This document shows, piece by piece, positions 12,308 to 26,162 of a stretch of 64,000 nt of DNA. The stretch is taken from contig CM072877.1 of assembly GCA_036937835.1 (NCBI GenBank), forward strand, positions 14,996,001 to 15,060,000. The letters are read 5' to 3'. Each line of letters starts with the position of its first letter. The first letter of the stretch is position 1. The notes under the pieces are model-generated. The model saw nothing but the letters and a program-made list of their open reading frames with translations, had not been told where the DNA came from and ran no database searches. This DNA comes from Pampus argenteus (Eukaryota; Chordata; Actinopteri; Scombriformes; Stromateidae). Both the position numbers and the translations under genes were made by a program.

Positions 12308-12445
12308 AGAGCTGCAACGATTAGTCAATTAATCAATTTACAGAAAATTAATCACTTTGGGGGTTTAGACAGTTCAACAAAACAAGACATCCATACTTTT
12401 GACTGTTTTCTGAACTGATTAATCAATCAGATTAACCAATAATGG
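12308..12445 (+). mobile_element. MITE-like repeat copy (internally deleted)
   Basis: Starts AGAGCTGCAACGATTAGTCA and contains CAGAAAATTAATC and ACAAAACAAGACAT words of the family, then the 3' GATTAATCAATCAGATTAA part. The middle is missing and the 3' terminus is decayed. Confidence 0.65.
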
Positions 12446-14570
12446 GAAGAAAAAAACAATGTTAATATTGTTAGATTTTTATCAGCCATTAACAAACGTG
12501 ATTTCCCATAAGCCTTAGAGCACCTGGTTAAACATTACACAGCAAATAATACAGCTAAAGTTGTAAAAAATGACGTTAATAATGGATACCACAGATATGG
12601 AAGACACTAAATTACAATGATGTACTGTCCACACTGCTGCTGCTGGTAAGTTTTAATGAAAGATGTAACAAATCAGTTATTGTGTGACTTACAAAGTTTA
12701 CTACCAATACTAGCAATATTTTATCTTAAAATATGGATAATACATCTACATCCCAGGAACACATTTCATTTTTTTTTTTCAAAAAGACAGATGGGAGAAA
12801 GACGTTTTTACAGAGAAAGTACATAAGGACAAAAAAAAAAACCAGACAGGGATATAAACAAATACATACGAGGATTGTAAACAATCATGACAATGAGAGC
12901 AGTAAAGAGACAGGAGGGGAGAGAAGGCGGGTGAATACTCTAAACAGGAAGTGACGTCACAATTTTGACTCTCTTTTAGAAAATATCTTGAATGAAGTTT
13001 TATCCCTCCGTCCGGTGGCTCATCATATTAGTAAGACATTTTGTCAGACAGATTTGTTTTGATTTGTCTCTTATCTGCGTTTCCATTCGCCACCGTTGTT
13101 AAGAAGCTCTTTTTTTTTTTTTTGCTACTTCCTACTCTCTGTCTGTCTGTCCCGGCTTATTTTGCATTTCAGCACAGCTGAACCAATAAAAGATTTTGTG
13201 ATGACATATTTGTCTGTCTGACAACTGCACCGACGTGAAGGTTTTGTGACACATAATGTACGTCACAGCGCTGATAAAAGTTGTTTTTAGACTTGTGCAG
13301 TCATCTGGTGACAGAAACCACAGTGGGTATCTCAGGAGAGGGGGATTATTAGCTGTACTGATGAATCAGAAAAAATAGATTTGACATTCAGCATCAATAT
13401 AAAAACGATCATAGAAAGATCCTTCAATGTGAGTATAAAACCATACAGGTGTTTTCTTTCTCACTTGTGTGTCATTGTCTGTATTTTCCCAGATGTTTCC
13501 TGCTGACATTGTGATCCTCTCTCCTGTGTGTCCCACTGTGAGCTCTCATGACATGAACAGCCCTGATGCCTTTTGGGAAACTCAGACATCACTGGCTATC
13601 CAACGTCTGACAGCCTCCATCTGACCGACTGTTTCACATCCTCCCACACACACACACACACCCTACACATTGTCGCCCCGGAGCCCAGAGGAGTTGTCAC
13701 ACACTCTTTACAGGGCAACACACACCTTTTAAGCAGTTTTGTCTGTGATGTCAGTGGGTCAGATAATGTCCAAACTAGACTGACAGCTATCTGGCCATGT
13801 TGCTTCCTGCTCAACTGTGTTCTCTAAGGTTTAGAAATCTGTGCACACAGTTTTTAAACCATGATCTCATGATGCATAATTAAATGCGCTTCAAATTATA
13901 AATCCATGTCCAGGGATTTTCTAAACTGTGCCTTGGGATTTCGCGATCCGTGCCCTCAAATGCAACTGATCATTTAATTTTTAAATTTCCAAGAATATGT
14001 GGCTGAGGATATTTAGTCACTTTTTTTCTCAATTAACAATGAGTCACGAGTTTTTAAGTTGTCTCTCCCTGTACGGAGGTAGAGCAGACAGTTCGTTGTA
14101 ATGTGCACTTGGCGACTGCCACCAAGTAATAGAATTGTACGTTAAGCTAAAGAAAACAGCAGCACATTTTCTACAAGTAGGAATCCTCACTGCACTGTCA
14201 ACCTGGCAGATAAACCAATGTAAAAAATAAAAAATAAATGAGACTGGTAGTGAAGCGTTGAATTTCCATTACAGCATCTTTATGACTCCCCGAGGACAAT
14301 GTATATTACTGCTCCTTTATGACAATAATAACAAGCTTAATGAGATCTGATATGATACACACTCTATATGGCTGGGTGCTCTTCATCCAAGAGCTACGCT
14401 TTTCATTAAATATGTACCTCTTTTTTTTTTGACATTGAGCCATGAGTGAAATGCCAATACAATATATATGATAATTATTGTGTGTGGGCTGGAGTATCTC
14501 TCACCTCTTTAAAGTCACTCATTATCCATCTCTCCAGGTCTTGTATCTGTGCATCTATGTGTGTGAGGCG

Positions 14571-14587
14571 ATGTGTGTGTGCATGTG

Positions 14588-14646
<59 letters not shown>
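14571..14646. repeat. long (GT)n microsatellite
   Basis: About 76 bp, imperfect in its first 25 bp and then pure GT. Confidence 0.95.
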
Positions 14647-14647
<1 letters not shown>

Positions 14648-16429
14648 AGAGGCTCTATGGCTGCACTTCAGACACGAGGCCTCGCAGACAAAGAGCCATT
14701 CATCGTCTCATTCAGGCGATTGCGAGGCCTCTCTTGGAGACACTGGGGTCGACGCCGAGATAGGCGGCGACGGGTGGTGCTACAATAGTGACATTATTTG
14801 GTGTCAGCACAACTCCGACACGCTTCTTGAAAGAATGACTCCAGGTTGAAGCTACACACACACACACACACGCCACGCACACACAAACAAAAGGCGTGCA
14901 CAAGCGTAGGATGTGTTTGTAAATCGGTGGCGTGTGCAAACTCGCAGGATCAAATTAAGACATTGCCATTTAAAAAACCGTTGGCAGTCATGATGGTGAT
15001 GCTTGTTTCTCCTCTCTGGAGCAGTAGGTGTTTAAAGGTGTGTTGTCGTGGTAACGGCATACTCTTCTTACTTGAGGTGATCATCTTGGTTCACACCTCT
15101 TCGCGATGCCTCATAAACACTTATTGTTATTTTTCATGGCGTGAAGAGCACACGGTTCCATTTACAGCCTCCAGCACGTCTCCTGCTCGTGTGTTTGCAT
15201 GCTACAAATTCAAACAATAAAACAGCCGACGCACAAAGTGACATATCGAGACATCTGTTTATAATTGGTTTTGGAATATTGCCATAGCTATCCATCGATC
15301 GATTTTCGATCCCAAATATGAGGAATATCTCAACTAATAACACCTTTATTGACAAACCTTTTAGACGCTTAGATCAACTTGATTGATTTTTAAACTGATC
15401 TGTGCATTATTGATACAGCCATGCAGCCGCTGGTTATGGTGAGGCGTTATTGGACTTGATTGCTCATCATCATTTGCGACTGTCCCAGACAAGATTGATT
15501 AACTTATTGATTATTCAATATGGAACACAGTCATTGTGGCTAACATCTCCTTTGGCATGTGTTTTGTCTTCTCATAAGGGCTGGTGTTATTGATCGATAG
15601 TATTAATAAAGCGTGTGTATTTTAACACCATGGCAGGTGGTAATATTAGGGGATGGCAAAAGTAGGCAGAAATGCAGGGAACGAGGAGATGTCAAGGAAC
15701 TATTTGACTACACCGAGAAGGTTGGCGTTGTTTACTTGCATCCATGTGCCACTTTAATCCACCTTTTTCCCTTCTGTGTGTATTTACTGTGCAGTCTAAC
15801 GTGTGCAGGGACTGACTGCATGGCCAGTAATTAAACTGTAGTTTGTCTTAACACGGACCTCGAAGCCAAGGGAAACACCAACGTGTTAGAATTAACATAC
15901 AGGTGTAAAAACCTGTTTGGCCCTTTGTTAGTACAGAGCCACAGTTGGCTGATATATCCATGTCAACACACATATCTTAAACTGCAAGCAAACAAACAGA
16001 GGCTGAGGTGTGTCTAAATGTGCATATAGAAACCTTTTAAAGTAAGCCATAAATCAAAAGCTATGTACTCAAATACCAGATGCAGAAGCTGGTAAATCAA
16101 GTTTTTTATTTTTTATTTTATTTATTTTATTTTTTTGCTTATGGTGGTTTTAGCCCTTTAACTATAAAATGTGTATGCTGTACTTGACATTCCTGCCGAC
16201 CATTTTCAAAAGGATCTCTCTGATTTTCTACCTTTCCTGCAGCTGCTGGTTTACATATTTTTCAGGATAAAAATTGTACTTTGAGGTAATGAAAACATCC
16301 CTGTTGCTTTTAGTTTTTTCATTTTAGTGGTTTCCAAACAGCATCCAACGTTTTTATCCATTCATGCTTACTGTTTGTAATTTTGGCTTTTAAAAAAATC
16401 AGATCTATGGCAACCACACTGTTCAGAGC

Positions 16430-16640
16430 AGAGCTGAAATGATGAAGTCAATTAACCGATTAGTCGGTAAGAACATCTGCAACTATTTTTTATAATGAAT
16501 TAAAATTAGGTTTTTTTTTAGCAATTCTGTTCTGTGCACTCAAGTAACATGAAGAAATATTTTTTTTACTGTTTTAACTGATTAATCAAGATAATAACTG
16601 GCAGATTAATCGATGCTGAAAATAATTGTTAGTTCATCTA
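16430..16640 (+). mobile_element. MITE-like repeat copy
   Basis: Begins AGAGCTGAAATGATGAAGTC, has the internal ACTGATTAATCAAG and GCAGATTAATCGATG words, and ends near AAAATAATTGTTAGTTC. Both ends of the family are recognisable, though diverged. Confidence 0.65.
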
Positions 16641-17408
16641 AAAATATACAGTATACTTTGCAAAAAGAAATGTTGTAGTTGATGATGAAGGGATAAAAAA
16701 CGTGCAATACCACAGGTGTCATCCATTAAATAAATCATTAAGAATTTCAACTGTAAATTGAGTTTAAGTAGTTTTTTTGTTGCTGTTGTTGTTTTTGGGT
16801 TTTTTTTGCAAATCATCAACTTTGCTTTTAGAATAATTAGACTTTCCAACTTTTGGTAGGAGCTGGTATCAAATGCACTCAAATGTAATCACAGAGATGA
16901 AAAGATGGAGCATAAGCATCAAACGTCAGATGAATATTTGGGAGAGAGAATGTCACGGATCTGTTGAGGATGTAGGTGATGAGTTTACAGACACAGCTTT
17001 TGGAGGTTAGGTTTCAGGTAATTATGAAGGTTAAGAGGAGAACAGACAAAGGAGGAAGAGGGGTTGAGGGGAGAGGAGATTTAATTTAGGAGACAAAGTG
17101 TGCAACGTTAGATTTAGATGAGGGAGAACGTTTCCCCTTAATGATCGAGGCAGACATGATTCAGACGACTAGTAATATCTTCAGGCAGTTAGTTGATAGA
17201 CCTGCGTTTATTCACATCTCCGCAGACACACACTCAGTCTTTCACCTTACACACAAATACACACAGACAAAACCAAAACACCAGCCATGCATGTGCAAAA
17301 AGTCAAGCTCTCAGACGAGTGTGTGTCTTGTGTGTGCAGAATTGTGTGTGTTTGTCTGTCTCTTTGCATTATCACCCCTTCGTCTGGTCTGCAGCCTTCC
17401 TGTGGTGC

Positions 17409-17410
<2 letters not shown>

Positions 17411-17457
<47 letters not shown>

Positions 17458-17459
17458 GA
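17411..17459. repeat. (AT)n microsatellite
   Basis: About 46 bp of TA alternation flanked by CATATA and TACATATG. Confidence 0.95.
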
Positions 17460-18183
17460 AGCAGAATGTGACAGACACACTGGATGAACAGTTAACTTCC
17501 TCAACCCAACCCCCCCCCATCTGTCAGACACACACACATCAAACACACACACACATACACACTCTTGCACTCTGCTCTTTGTCCGGGCTCTCTCCCCTAT
17601 CTCTTTCTCTATTCCTCCCCCCTCTCTGCCTCCCTCTATTCAGCCTCTTTCCTCTCAGTCACTGCCTTTGACCTCAGCACCAGTATAAAAGCTAACCTTA
17701 CACGTCAGAGGAAGGTCACCTGCACACAGGGCGGTCAAGGAGAGGTTGCATTCGTGCCCCAGGGCACTGCTTCTGTCCCAAAGGACTGTGGGCAATGTGA
17801 CAAGGACGAGGCGGGGGGGTTCCCACTTGACCTCAGGGGGGGTTGTTGTGGATGTTCAGCTAAAACACACGCAGCTGCATGCTTCATATGGCTGAGCCTG
17901 GTGAATACGGGGCTCCATTTATAAGGTATAGAATATATATATAAGATAATATACGCATTTGAAAGAAAAGCCATTTTTGTTCAATTTAAAGCAAAAATAA
18001 TAGAATCAGGAAAATGCTTCAGATTCATATTTAGAGATAATGTGTTGACAGTTTATTGTAATTCACAGCATCTGTGCCCAAATATAAATGCTAACACTCT
18101 GTTTATGCTCAGGGGGTTTGCACCGTGTTTACTATATCTCCATAATTTTAAAGGAAGTTTCTATATCTTGCATTTACTCTGTG

Positions 18184-18185
<2 letters not shown>

Positions 18186-18231
<46 letters not shown>
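18186..18231. repeat. (GT)n microsatellite
   Basis: About 23 uninterrupted GT units. Confidence 0.95.
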
Positions 18232-18233
<2 letters not shown>

Positions 18234-18319
18234 AGTGATTGTCTGCCTCCTACAAACTGATCCGTCTTCCTCAGAGCAGGGTGACAGGTCCCTCTGTGTC
18301 TCACAATAGACAGACAACC

Positions 18320-18352
<33 letters not shown>

Positions 18353-19958
18353 GCGCAGTCACACTTACCATACAGCCAGATGGGCTTGTGTCCCCCATCG
18401 CCAGACAAATTAAGTTTGGGCCCCCAGATTAATATTCAGGCAAAGCACTGGCTCTATATAATTGAATCATGGTGCCATGAGTGTACAACAGGGGCTACTT
18501 TAGATGCAGCCACCATGTGCGCTAGTCCACGTGTACACGTATGTATATGCACATGCACACACGCACATACACACACACACACACACACCATCAACTCTTG
18601 GCTGCCAGCTGCGCTCGGTATCCTGTCTGCTGGCTGGGAGGGGGGCACGAATACAGAACTACAGTTCTCTGTAAAATATTTTTTTTTTCATGCCAAACAA
18701 AATTAAAACATAAAAGACAATCTAACTTAATGCTTCCCTTTAGAGCTAGACTGATTGACTAGACAGATATATTAATATATATTAGTTTATTGCAGTATTT
18801 TGAATATGTCCGATATGTTAGATTAAGAGATCATTATCTAAAATACTATGGGTTTATGTAGAAAAAAAATACTACAAAAAAGACAATAAATATGATCTTC
18901 TTTGAAATATTAATACTGCTCCTTCAGTCCAGCACCAGACACTTTAGCCGTAAACACCAGCATTATATATTACATATGTACACTGACACTACATATCTGT
19001 ATTTGTATTATTACGTTGCAGCCTGTTTCACGGTTGCCGGCTGAAAGCGCTCTTGCTCAATACTGGACCAATTTTAAAAAATTGTTGGGAAAATAGTGTC
19101 CAGGTTTAAAAATCCTGATGTTTCCCTTTAAAATGTTCTGTTAACTCAGCCCCTGATTGCTGTGGTTCATCCTTGTTGAATGAGATGAGCCGGCTGGTTG
19201 GGAGAACTCCAATTATAGGGCTCGTATAGCCACAGCTAATGTCCCTGCATCAATATTGCATGTGTGCCACCTTATGTCAAAAAAAAAAAAAAAAAAATCC
19301 TAACTAAAAAATTCCCTTGAACCTGTGATGTGCTGTTCACACATGCTGTGGAATCAAATATTTAAGTTTCCTTTTGATAAGGATTTCTTTTTGATGAAGT
19401 ATGCTTTTTGAATTAAAGTTTCGGATTGTTATCTTACACACATTAACAAAAATGACTGTGTAACACGCTTGGTGCTGTAAACAATCTCTGAAGCTAAATT
19501 TAATTCATCATTACCTCCAGTTTTTTTTTTTCTAAACAACATTGTGTAAATTCAACAATGGCCTCAGTGGCTCACCTACTTCAAATGCACTGTGTTTGGT
19601 TTAATATTTAACCAGGGAGGTTAGCTTGGTCAGACAGGGAACAACCAGGTACTTCATGGAATTAATGCTGGATTTTCAAATAGAGCATCATCCAATCAAG
19701 CCAGTCAGTCATATCAGACATGACTTCTGGAGACACAAAATGTAGATCCTAATAATAGCACAGAGTGCCAGTCTGCTCAGCGAGCTGCTAGACTGCCCAC
19801 TCATCTTCTACCCCCTCTCTCTCTCACACACACACACGCACACAACTCACACACACACACACACACACACCTCCACAGTCTCCTCTGCTTCCTGCTCTCT
19901 CACGGGCTGTCGCCCTCACAAGTTGTGGTGCAGAGAGAGGAGGTGACATGGACACACC

Positions 19959-19959
<1 letters not shown>

Positions 19960-20019
<60 letters not shown>
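19960..20019. repeat. (CA)n microsatellite, longest pure CA run in the window
   Basis: About 60 bp of uninterrupted CA; further imperfect CA tracts precede it at about 19826-19870. Confidence 0.95.
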
Positions 20020-20020
<1 letters not shown>

Positions 20021-21062
20021 ACTTCATTTCTCACCAGGCTTTTTCTGTCGCTCCCACACTTCCTCCTCCTCTCGTCTCTCACACTCTCAGGGTTCAGTTG
20101 TGGGTTAGCTGGCACAGTCGCTGCATATTAGATTTCGTGTTGACTAACGGGCTGATTTCTACGTTTGTTTTCATCAGCGTTACGGACGTTTCACATGATG
20201 TGGGAGACAAACACCATATTGTTTTTCAATACCTAATATGTACAAATAAGACTGCGATAAGTGCCAAGTCTTCTCCGTTTCACAAACACAAATGCATACA
20301 AACATATAAAAGTGTAAAAAATCTTACACCGTTAAAGTGGTTATTATTCCCCATCTGCACCTTTTTGATCATTTAATGGCTCCTCTTGACATCTCTGGTG
20401 CCAAAATGTGCACTGAGGACACTAGAGACAAGTGTAGGTACCAATCAGTGTCATTTTGGCATAAACACAGTCTTTGCTCCTCCAACTCTTCAAACCCAGT
20501 CTCAGCACAAACACCAAGACATGCTCACTAAAGCTGTGAAAATAGCTTTACTTAGCTCCCACATACAGCTCTCCAAAAAAATCACATAAATGCCTCCCTT
20601 TTGTCAGTTCAATATAAAGTCTTCAACGTGCGATTATGGCAACATTGAGAGAGTCTGTGCTGTGTTAGAGAGGTGTATCTGTCACCTACAGCTGTTTGGA
20701 TGCTGCGTGTGACCCATCACTTTCACTTGACTAAATTCCCCCATCTTACCTGAAGGCGGCAGGACAGGTATGTGTGCTCCAATTCAAAAGGATGTGCAGC
20801 ACGCTTTGAAAAAACCCAGTTATAAGCACCACTTCCTGTGTGAGTGCCAACAGGTTGTGTTAGTTCTGAACATCTCATAGTCCATAGAAAATAACAAGAG
20901 TTTATGAAAACAATTATTATTTCATTTTTTTTTCAGCATAATCTGGCTACACAAATATAGAAGATAACTGCAGTTACTCATATTCCTGTATAAACAGTAT
21001 CCAGGTTTCTCATGCACATCTATTATGGTGTATTTTGTTCATCATCATTATTTTATTGTTTT

Positions 21063-21140
21063 GCTGACTGACTACTTTTGACTCTGGGAAATTCAATCAA
21101 AATCATCAGCAGATAATTAAAATAATTGTTAGTTGCGGCT
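21063..21140 (+). mobile_element. MITE-like repeat, 3' fragment
   Basis: Contains CTCTGGGAAATT, CAGCAGATAATTAAAATAAT and the terminal TTGTTAGTTGCGGCT of the family. It lies just upstream of a second, more complete copy in the same orientation. Confidence 0.55.
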
Positions 21141-21169
21141 AATATAATAATAATATTAAACTCATAATT

Positions 21170-21512
21170 AGAGCTGTAATGATCAGTCGCTTAATTAATT
21201 AGTTGAATGGCAGAAAATTAATCGGCAGCTATACCGATAATGGAATAATTGTTTTCTAAGCAAAACTGGCAAATATTCAGTAGCTGCAGTTTCTCAAACG
21301 TGAGAATTCAAAGCATTTCTGTGTCATACATGATAATAAACTTAATATTTGCTAATAATTGCTGATAAGACCAAACCAGACATGTGATGATGTAATTGTG
21401 AGCTCTATGAAATTATAATGGTTGTTTTTTAATTTTACAGAGAGCAATTTATTAATTAAAAAAATACTCTGCAGATTAATCAACAACTAAACGAATCATT
21501 AGTTGCGGCCCT
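21170..21512 (+). mobile_element. MITE-like repeat, near full-length copy (about 343 bp)
   Basis: Begins AGAGCTGTAATGATCAGTCG and ends ATTAGTTGCGGCCCT, which gives imperfect terminal inverted repeats. Internal words GGCAGAAAATTAATCGGCAG and TTTCTCAAACGTGAG match the other copies. It has no coding capacity, consistent with a non-autonomous DNA transposon. I cannot assign a superfamily with certainty. Confidence 0.7.
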
Positions 21513-22062
21513 GTATCAAATATTCACCTTCTGTTGGCTTCAAAAAGTGGCTTTAAAAACATCATTTCCTTCATGGAGGAAGTAACTGGCGAGCTTAATT
21601 TAATTTCAGGTACATTGTATTGTACCATTTTGCTGCCATGACTACGTGTCACTATTGGAAACCATTGAAAACCTATTGATACTAGCTACAGTCATGGTTG
21701 CTCTAAGGTTTGTCCAACCCACTAAACACAGAAATTAACACAAACAAAAACACAACATAGCTAAGCAGAGAAGAGAAGAGAAACATGCCTTTGAACTGCA
21801 GCGGACCCCAGACTCAACCTCTCCCCAAGGAACAGAGCTTTGCCTCCGTAATATAGTGTATGCTCCCTGTCCAGATGAGGGTATTAGCAGCATGAATAAT
21901 TAGGCCAGATGTCCCGTTCTGGGCCAGCAATACCCAGCTACTTCCCCAGAGTTCAGAGAGAGAGAGATCCCATGAGGGGCCAGCACAGGACAGTCAAAGG
22001 CAAAGCAAAGAGAGGTGCAGATGTGATGTCGTCATGGCCGCACAAACCAAACCAAGAGAAGT

Positions 22063-22188
22063 GAAGAGAAGAGAAGAGAAGAGAAGAGAAGAGAAGAGAA
22101 GAGAAGAGAAGAGAAGAGAAGAGAAGAGAAGAGAAGAGAAGAGAAGAGAAGAGAAGAGAAGAGAAGAGAAGAGAAGAGAAGAGAAGAG
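22063..22188. repeat. (GAAGA)n polypurine array
   Basis: About 25 near-perfect GAAGA units (126 bp) with mirror symmetry. Confidence 0.97.
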
Positions 22189-24013
22189 CTAGATATCACT
22201 ACAAGCCCCTACAGTCATGTTTTTCAATGTCTGAAGTGAATGAGGGAGATGGATATATAAAGAGAGAGAGAGTGACACACACCACATCTTTCCTACACTA
22301 ATGCAACACGGGTACCGGCAGCTTTGTTGAAAACCATGTGAAGCCCCGAGGCTGTTTTCTGGTCCTTGGTAATCTTCTTCAAATCTCATCCCTAATGCTC
22401 ACTCACACCCAAACACCCATCTGAAATGTTCCAAAAAAAATAGAAAAAAAAGAAAAAGAAAAGGCTGACTGGCTACCTGGATGACTGGATGACTGGATGA
22501 CAGACTAGCTGGCTAATTGACTGGGTGAGTGAAATCAATGTTGTGAACTGGATGTGCTTTTCAGCTCCACTAACAGCACACTGGTTCAGTAAGAGTTCAG
22601 CATGCCACAGTAAATGGTCTGGAGGATTTGTGTGCAGCTCCGCTGGTAGGACACAGAATCCACAGGAGAGGCCGCTTCGCTGAGACGTGTTTACGTGTTC
22701 ATTATTAATCAGATCAACATACAAGCAGTTAAAAAGCTAAATTAGCTGGACGGTCAGCTAAGCACAGTCACTATGTGAAGAGCTCACTTTAATGAAGATG
22801 TAACAGCTACAATTCATGTTTTTCATTCACTTCAATTGACTGGAGAGTCTCATAATGGTGATGAGGCTGGTCACTGGTCATGTATGTACCTCACACACAC
22901 ACACGCACACGCATACACACGCAGACTCAAAACACACAGACTTGCTGCATTTGGTCTCCCTCACGATTCAGGGCTGCGGTGGGATTTTCGTTCCCTTCAT
23001 ATACAACCTACATGTACAAACACACGCTCCACACACCAACGTGTGCACCGTTCTGGCAAGCTTACGCTCTTCCCGCACCTCTAAGATAGGCGCAATGTTG
23101 AAATCAGTCCACAGGAAAAATTTGATCCTTTCCACTGTTTAAATTCCACGGACTTTGAGGCATGCAGTTGCTTAGCAACAGCAGAGCCGTATCCCCCCCC
23201 CCCCCTCTCTCTGATATCCATTTTGGTTTAGTTTCTGCATATTCCAGCTTTGACTCAGACCTGAACTATAATAATTTACTTACCTTCATGTAGGTGCACT
23301 TTAGAAGCATTTGACGAGATTTAGCAAATAAACAACTTAAAATTAAACAAGTTCTAGTTATGATTTGTCAAGTTTTTATTTATACTACGATTGAACAACA
23401 CAGTTTGGAGCTGTGGAGTATACTGAATTATTAAAATATACTATATATAACGTTTGACTTTTCTGCATGCTAACAAAATAAAAGAACCATTACAATAATT
23501 AGTTGTTGTGTCCTTTTCTTTGCTAAACATTTATTTCCTTTTTTACCACACGCATTGCCTGGAAAGCAACGTGTGTTTTCTGCTCTGATGGAGGTCGGTG
23601 CATGTTTTGATTTCGTGTCTGATGAGATTAGAAAGGCTAAAGACACCGCGTGTGTCTGTGTTTGTGTGCCTGTGTCTTTTGTGTGTACTGTTCTAATCAC
23701 TATAATAACTTCTGCTGAACATCACAGTCCCCAAGGGTGTTGTGTTTGTGCATGAGAAAACAGTGTAAGTAGGTGTGGGGTGGAGGATGACAGGACTGGG
23801 AGTTTTTTTTGTTTTTTGCACATCTCTCTATCTATCCATCAGTTGTTTTTTTTCTTACTTTCAGCTCTCCATCATGGTCACAAGAATCAAAGAAAGCTCT
23901 GTCTGCTGTGTTGCCAAATATTTGATAAGGCTTCATTCACATTGCCCAGGTAGACATAGACTCATGGACAAATTTCTCTGCTAACAAAGGGGATTTCAGT
24001 ACAACAGGATTTG

Positions 24014-24045
<32 letters not shown>

Positions 24046-26133
24046 CTGTGTGCTGCATAGAGTGAAGCACTGAATAAAGCCAAGAGTGGTCCAGTAAATC
24101 CAGTGTATTCTCATCAATGCTGCTTACTATTCTTCTCATGTCTGCCTCTGCTGTTTAAGTTTTCATGCTAGCGTTTGCGACGTGATTGGCTACAGACGTT
24201 TGTTTACAACCAGCTGCACCAGCACACTACACATTGTGAATTTCTATCTCCATTACATGTTTTTTTTCCACAACAGGGCCTTCTGTTCATCCTTTTCTCT
24301 TTCTCCCGTCATCCACAGGTGACAGAAAAAGTTTATTATGTGACCGACGTGTTTGTGGTCTTCATCAGTGTGAAGTGAAAGGTTTCAACTCAAAGCAATT
24401 ATGGATACAACCAATCACAGCTGCCTGCTGGACGCTATGAGAGCGTTGAGAGTGAACCAAAACAGTAAAGTTTCAGCTGGACAGCTAAAACAAACAGGCC
24501 GAAACCCGCTATGACGTTCCTTAAACTCAAGACAGATTCTGGTGATCATTGTCTATAGAATATATATCTATATATATTTTATATAGCTTCAGTTGTTATT
24601 GCTCAACAAGGACACACACACACACAACGCTTTCTAAAAAATCAACCCAAACACAGAATAAATGATGTTCAGATCATATTCCCCCATCACGGATCGCATT
24701 GTGTGACCAATACCATCAATAGGACTCATCATTTTCACCTATTTGTCAAGTGAGAAATTAAACTATTGATTTATGTCAGTAAAACTACTTTTTATACGCT
24801 GATAGCGCTCTGCTTGTTTGCCGTCTTGGCGGGTTTTTAGACAAGCCAATCAATATCAATTTTCATCTCCGTGTGTTCAGTTAAGAAAGGAGTCTAAGAC
24901 GTGTTTAGCCCCGGCTTAGTGTGGACGACAGTTTCAAAGCCCCAGTTTTCATCTTTGCTACTTTTCCTACTGAATGCGAGAGATTTGAATCAAATACAGG
25001 GCATTATTTGATTGAATGTCGATATGAGAACTGTTCCTGAATTGAACTTTACAACAGGAGGTTTCTATATAAAAAAAAAAATAAACTCAAACAGTTATTT
25101 TGATTCTTATCTACATCTTTCATGTAGGATGGAGATATTTTAGATTTGCTGTAAGACACTATTTAACTTTACTGCTTTATACAGTAGATCTATGTATTTA
25201 TGCATTTCCCAATAAAAACGTCTACTTTTTTCCTCCTTTTTTCCTGTGAAAGCTCACAGTAGGTTTCACTGGCAAACAGCTGGAATGAAAAACATTTTCC
25301 CAGGCTCTTTGCAGATGGAGACCTACACATCATCAGACGAAATAAAGCTTGTCAGCACACTCCTCTCGCCGTCTATGATTGTTCTCAATAACCCATGTTG
25401 CCCAGATGAATGATGGCAGGTACTGGATGAAAGCCAGCGTCTGCTTCACCTCAGCTAAAGTCTCTCTCCAACTTCTCATTCAGTACCATTCAATGTCAAG
25501 CATCGCTGCACAAACAAAAGAGTGATGCGTAATGGGGGAGAGAAAAAAAAAAAAAAAGGTTTACGATGATGAAAGAGAGCTCGCCAGCCAGTCGCTCAAC
25601 ACCACACGTATGATTAGCTCCGTCAAGTGTGACTACTGCAATCGAGAGTGAGGTGTATGTCAATACGTTGTTCAAAAGCAGACAACTAGAAAATTCAAGT
25701 TAACTTTTCATATAAACTTTTGAGAGCAGCCACAAACCTAAAGCAAAATTACAGTACACCTACACAGCAGCACAACATGCAATCAGATTAGGGGACAATA
25801 TCTTTTTTTTTTTTTGCTGATAGCATTGCCTAATATCTACCACAATACCCCCTATCTACTGTCTTTGTGCAGCACATTGAACACTTTAAATCAAACCGTC
25901 TCACCCAGTGTTAATTACTTTTACCCTATCTCGATCGTCTTTCCACCAGCGTGTCTCTATCAACGTCAGTGTGTTTGTTTGGATACGACATGGAAGTACG
26001 TCACTGTCAAGGCCTGTGCTTAGGGAGAAAAAAAAAGGGCAACAGGAAGAGACCACTCAGAGAGGAGACAGGAGGGGAGGTGAAGGAGAGAAGGTTGAAG
26101 TTGTGTTGGAGAGAAAGAAAGTAAAAGAGGCAG

Positions 26134-26162
26134 AGAACTGGTTCCAAAACAGAACCAGTTCT
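26134..26162. repeat. perfect 11-bp inverted repeat (hairpin)
   Basis: AGAACTGGTTC (26134-26144), a 7-nt loop and GAACCAGTTCT (26152-26162). May be a relic of a DNA transposon end. Confidence 0.7.

Noticed and set aside
17141..17671. 176-codon frame with an IYIYIY core
   Set aside because: It is built around an (AT)n tract and CA repeats; no homology seen.
22063..22188. Regular array that could be mistaken for a CRISPR or satellite unit
   Set aside because: The unit is five bases with no spacers; it is a simple repeat in eukaryotic DNA.
24402..24513. Short ATG frame starting MDTTNHSCLLDAMRALRV
   Set aside because: Only about 37 codons, no splice sites or homology; possibly part of an old repeat.
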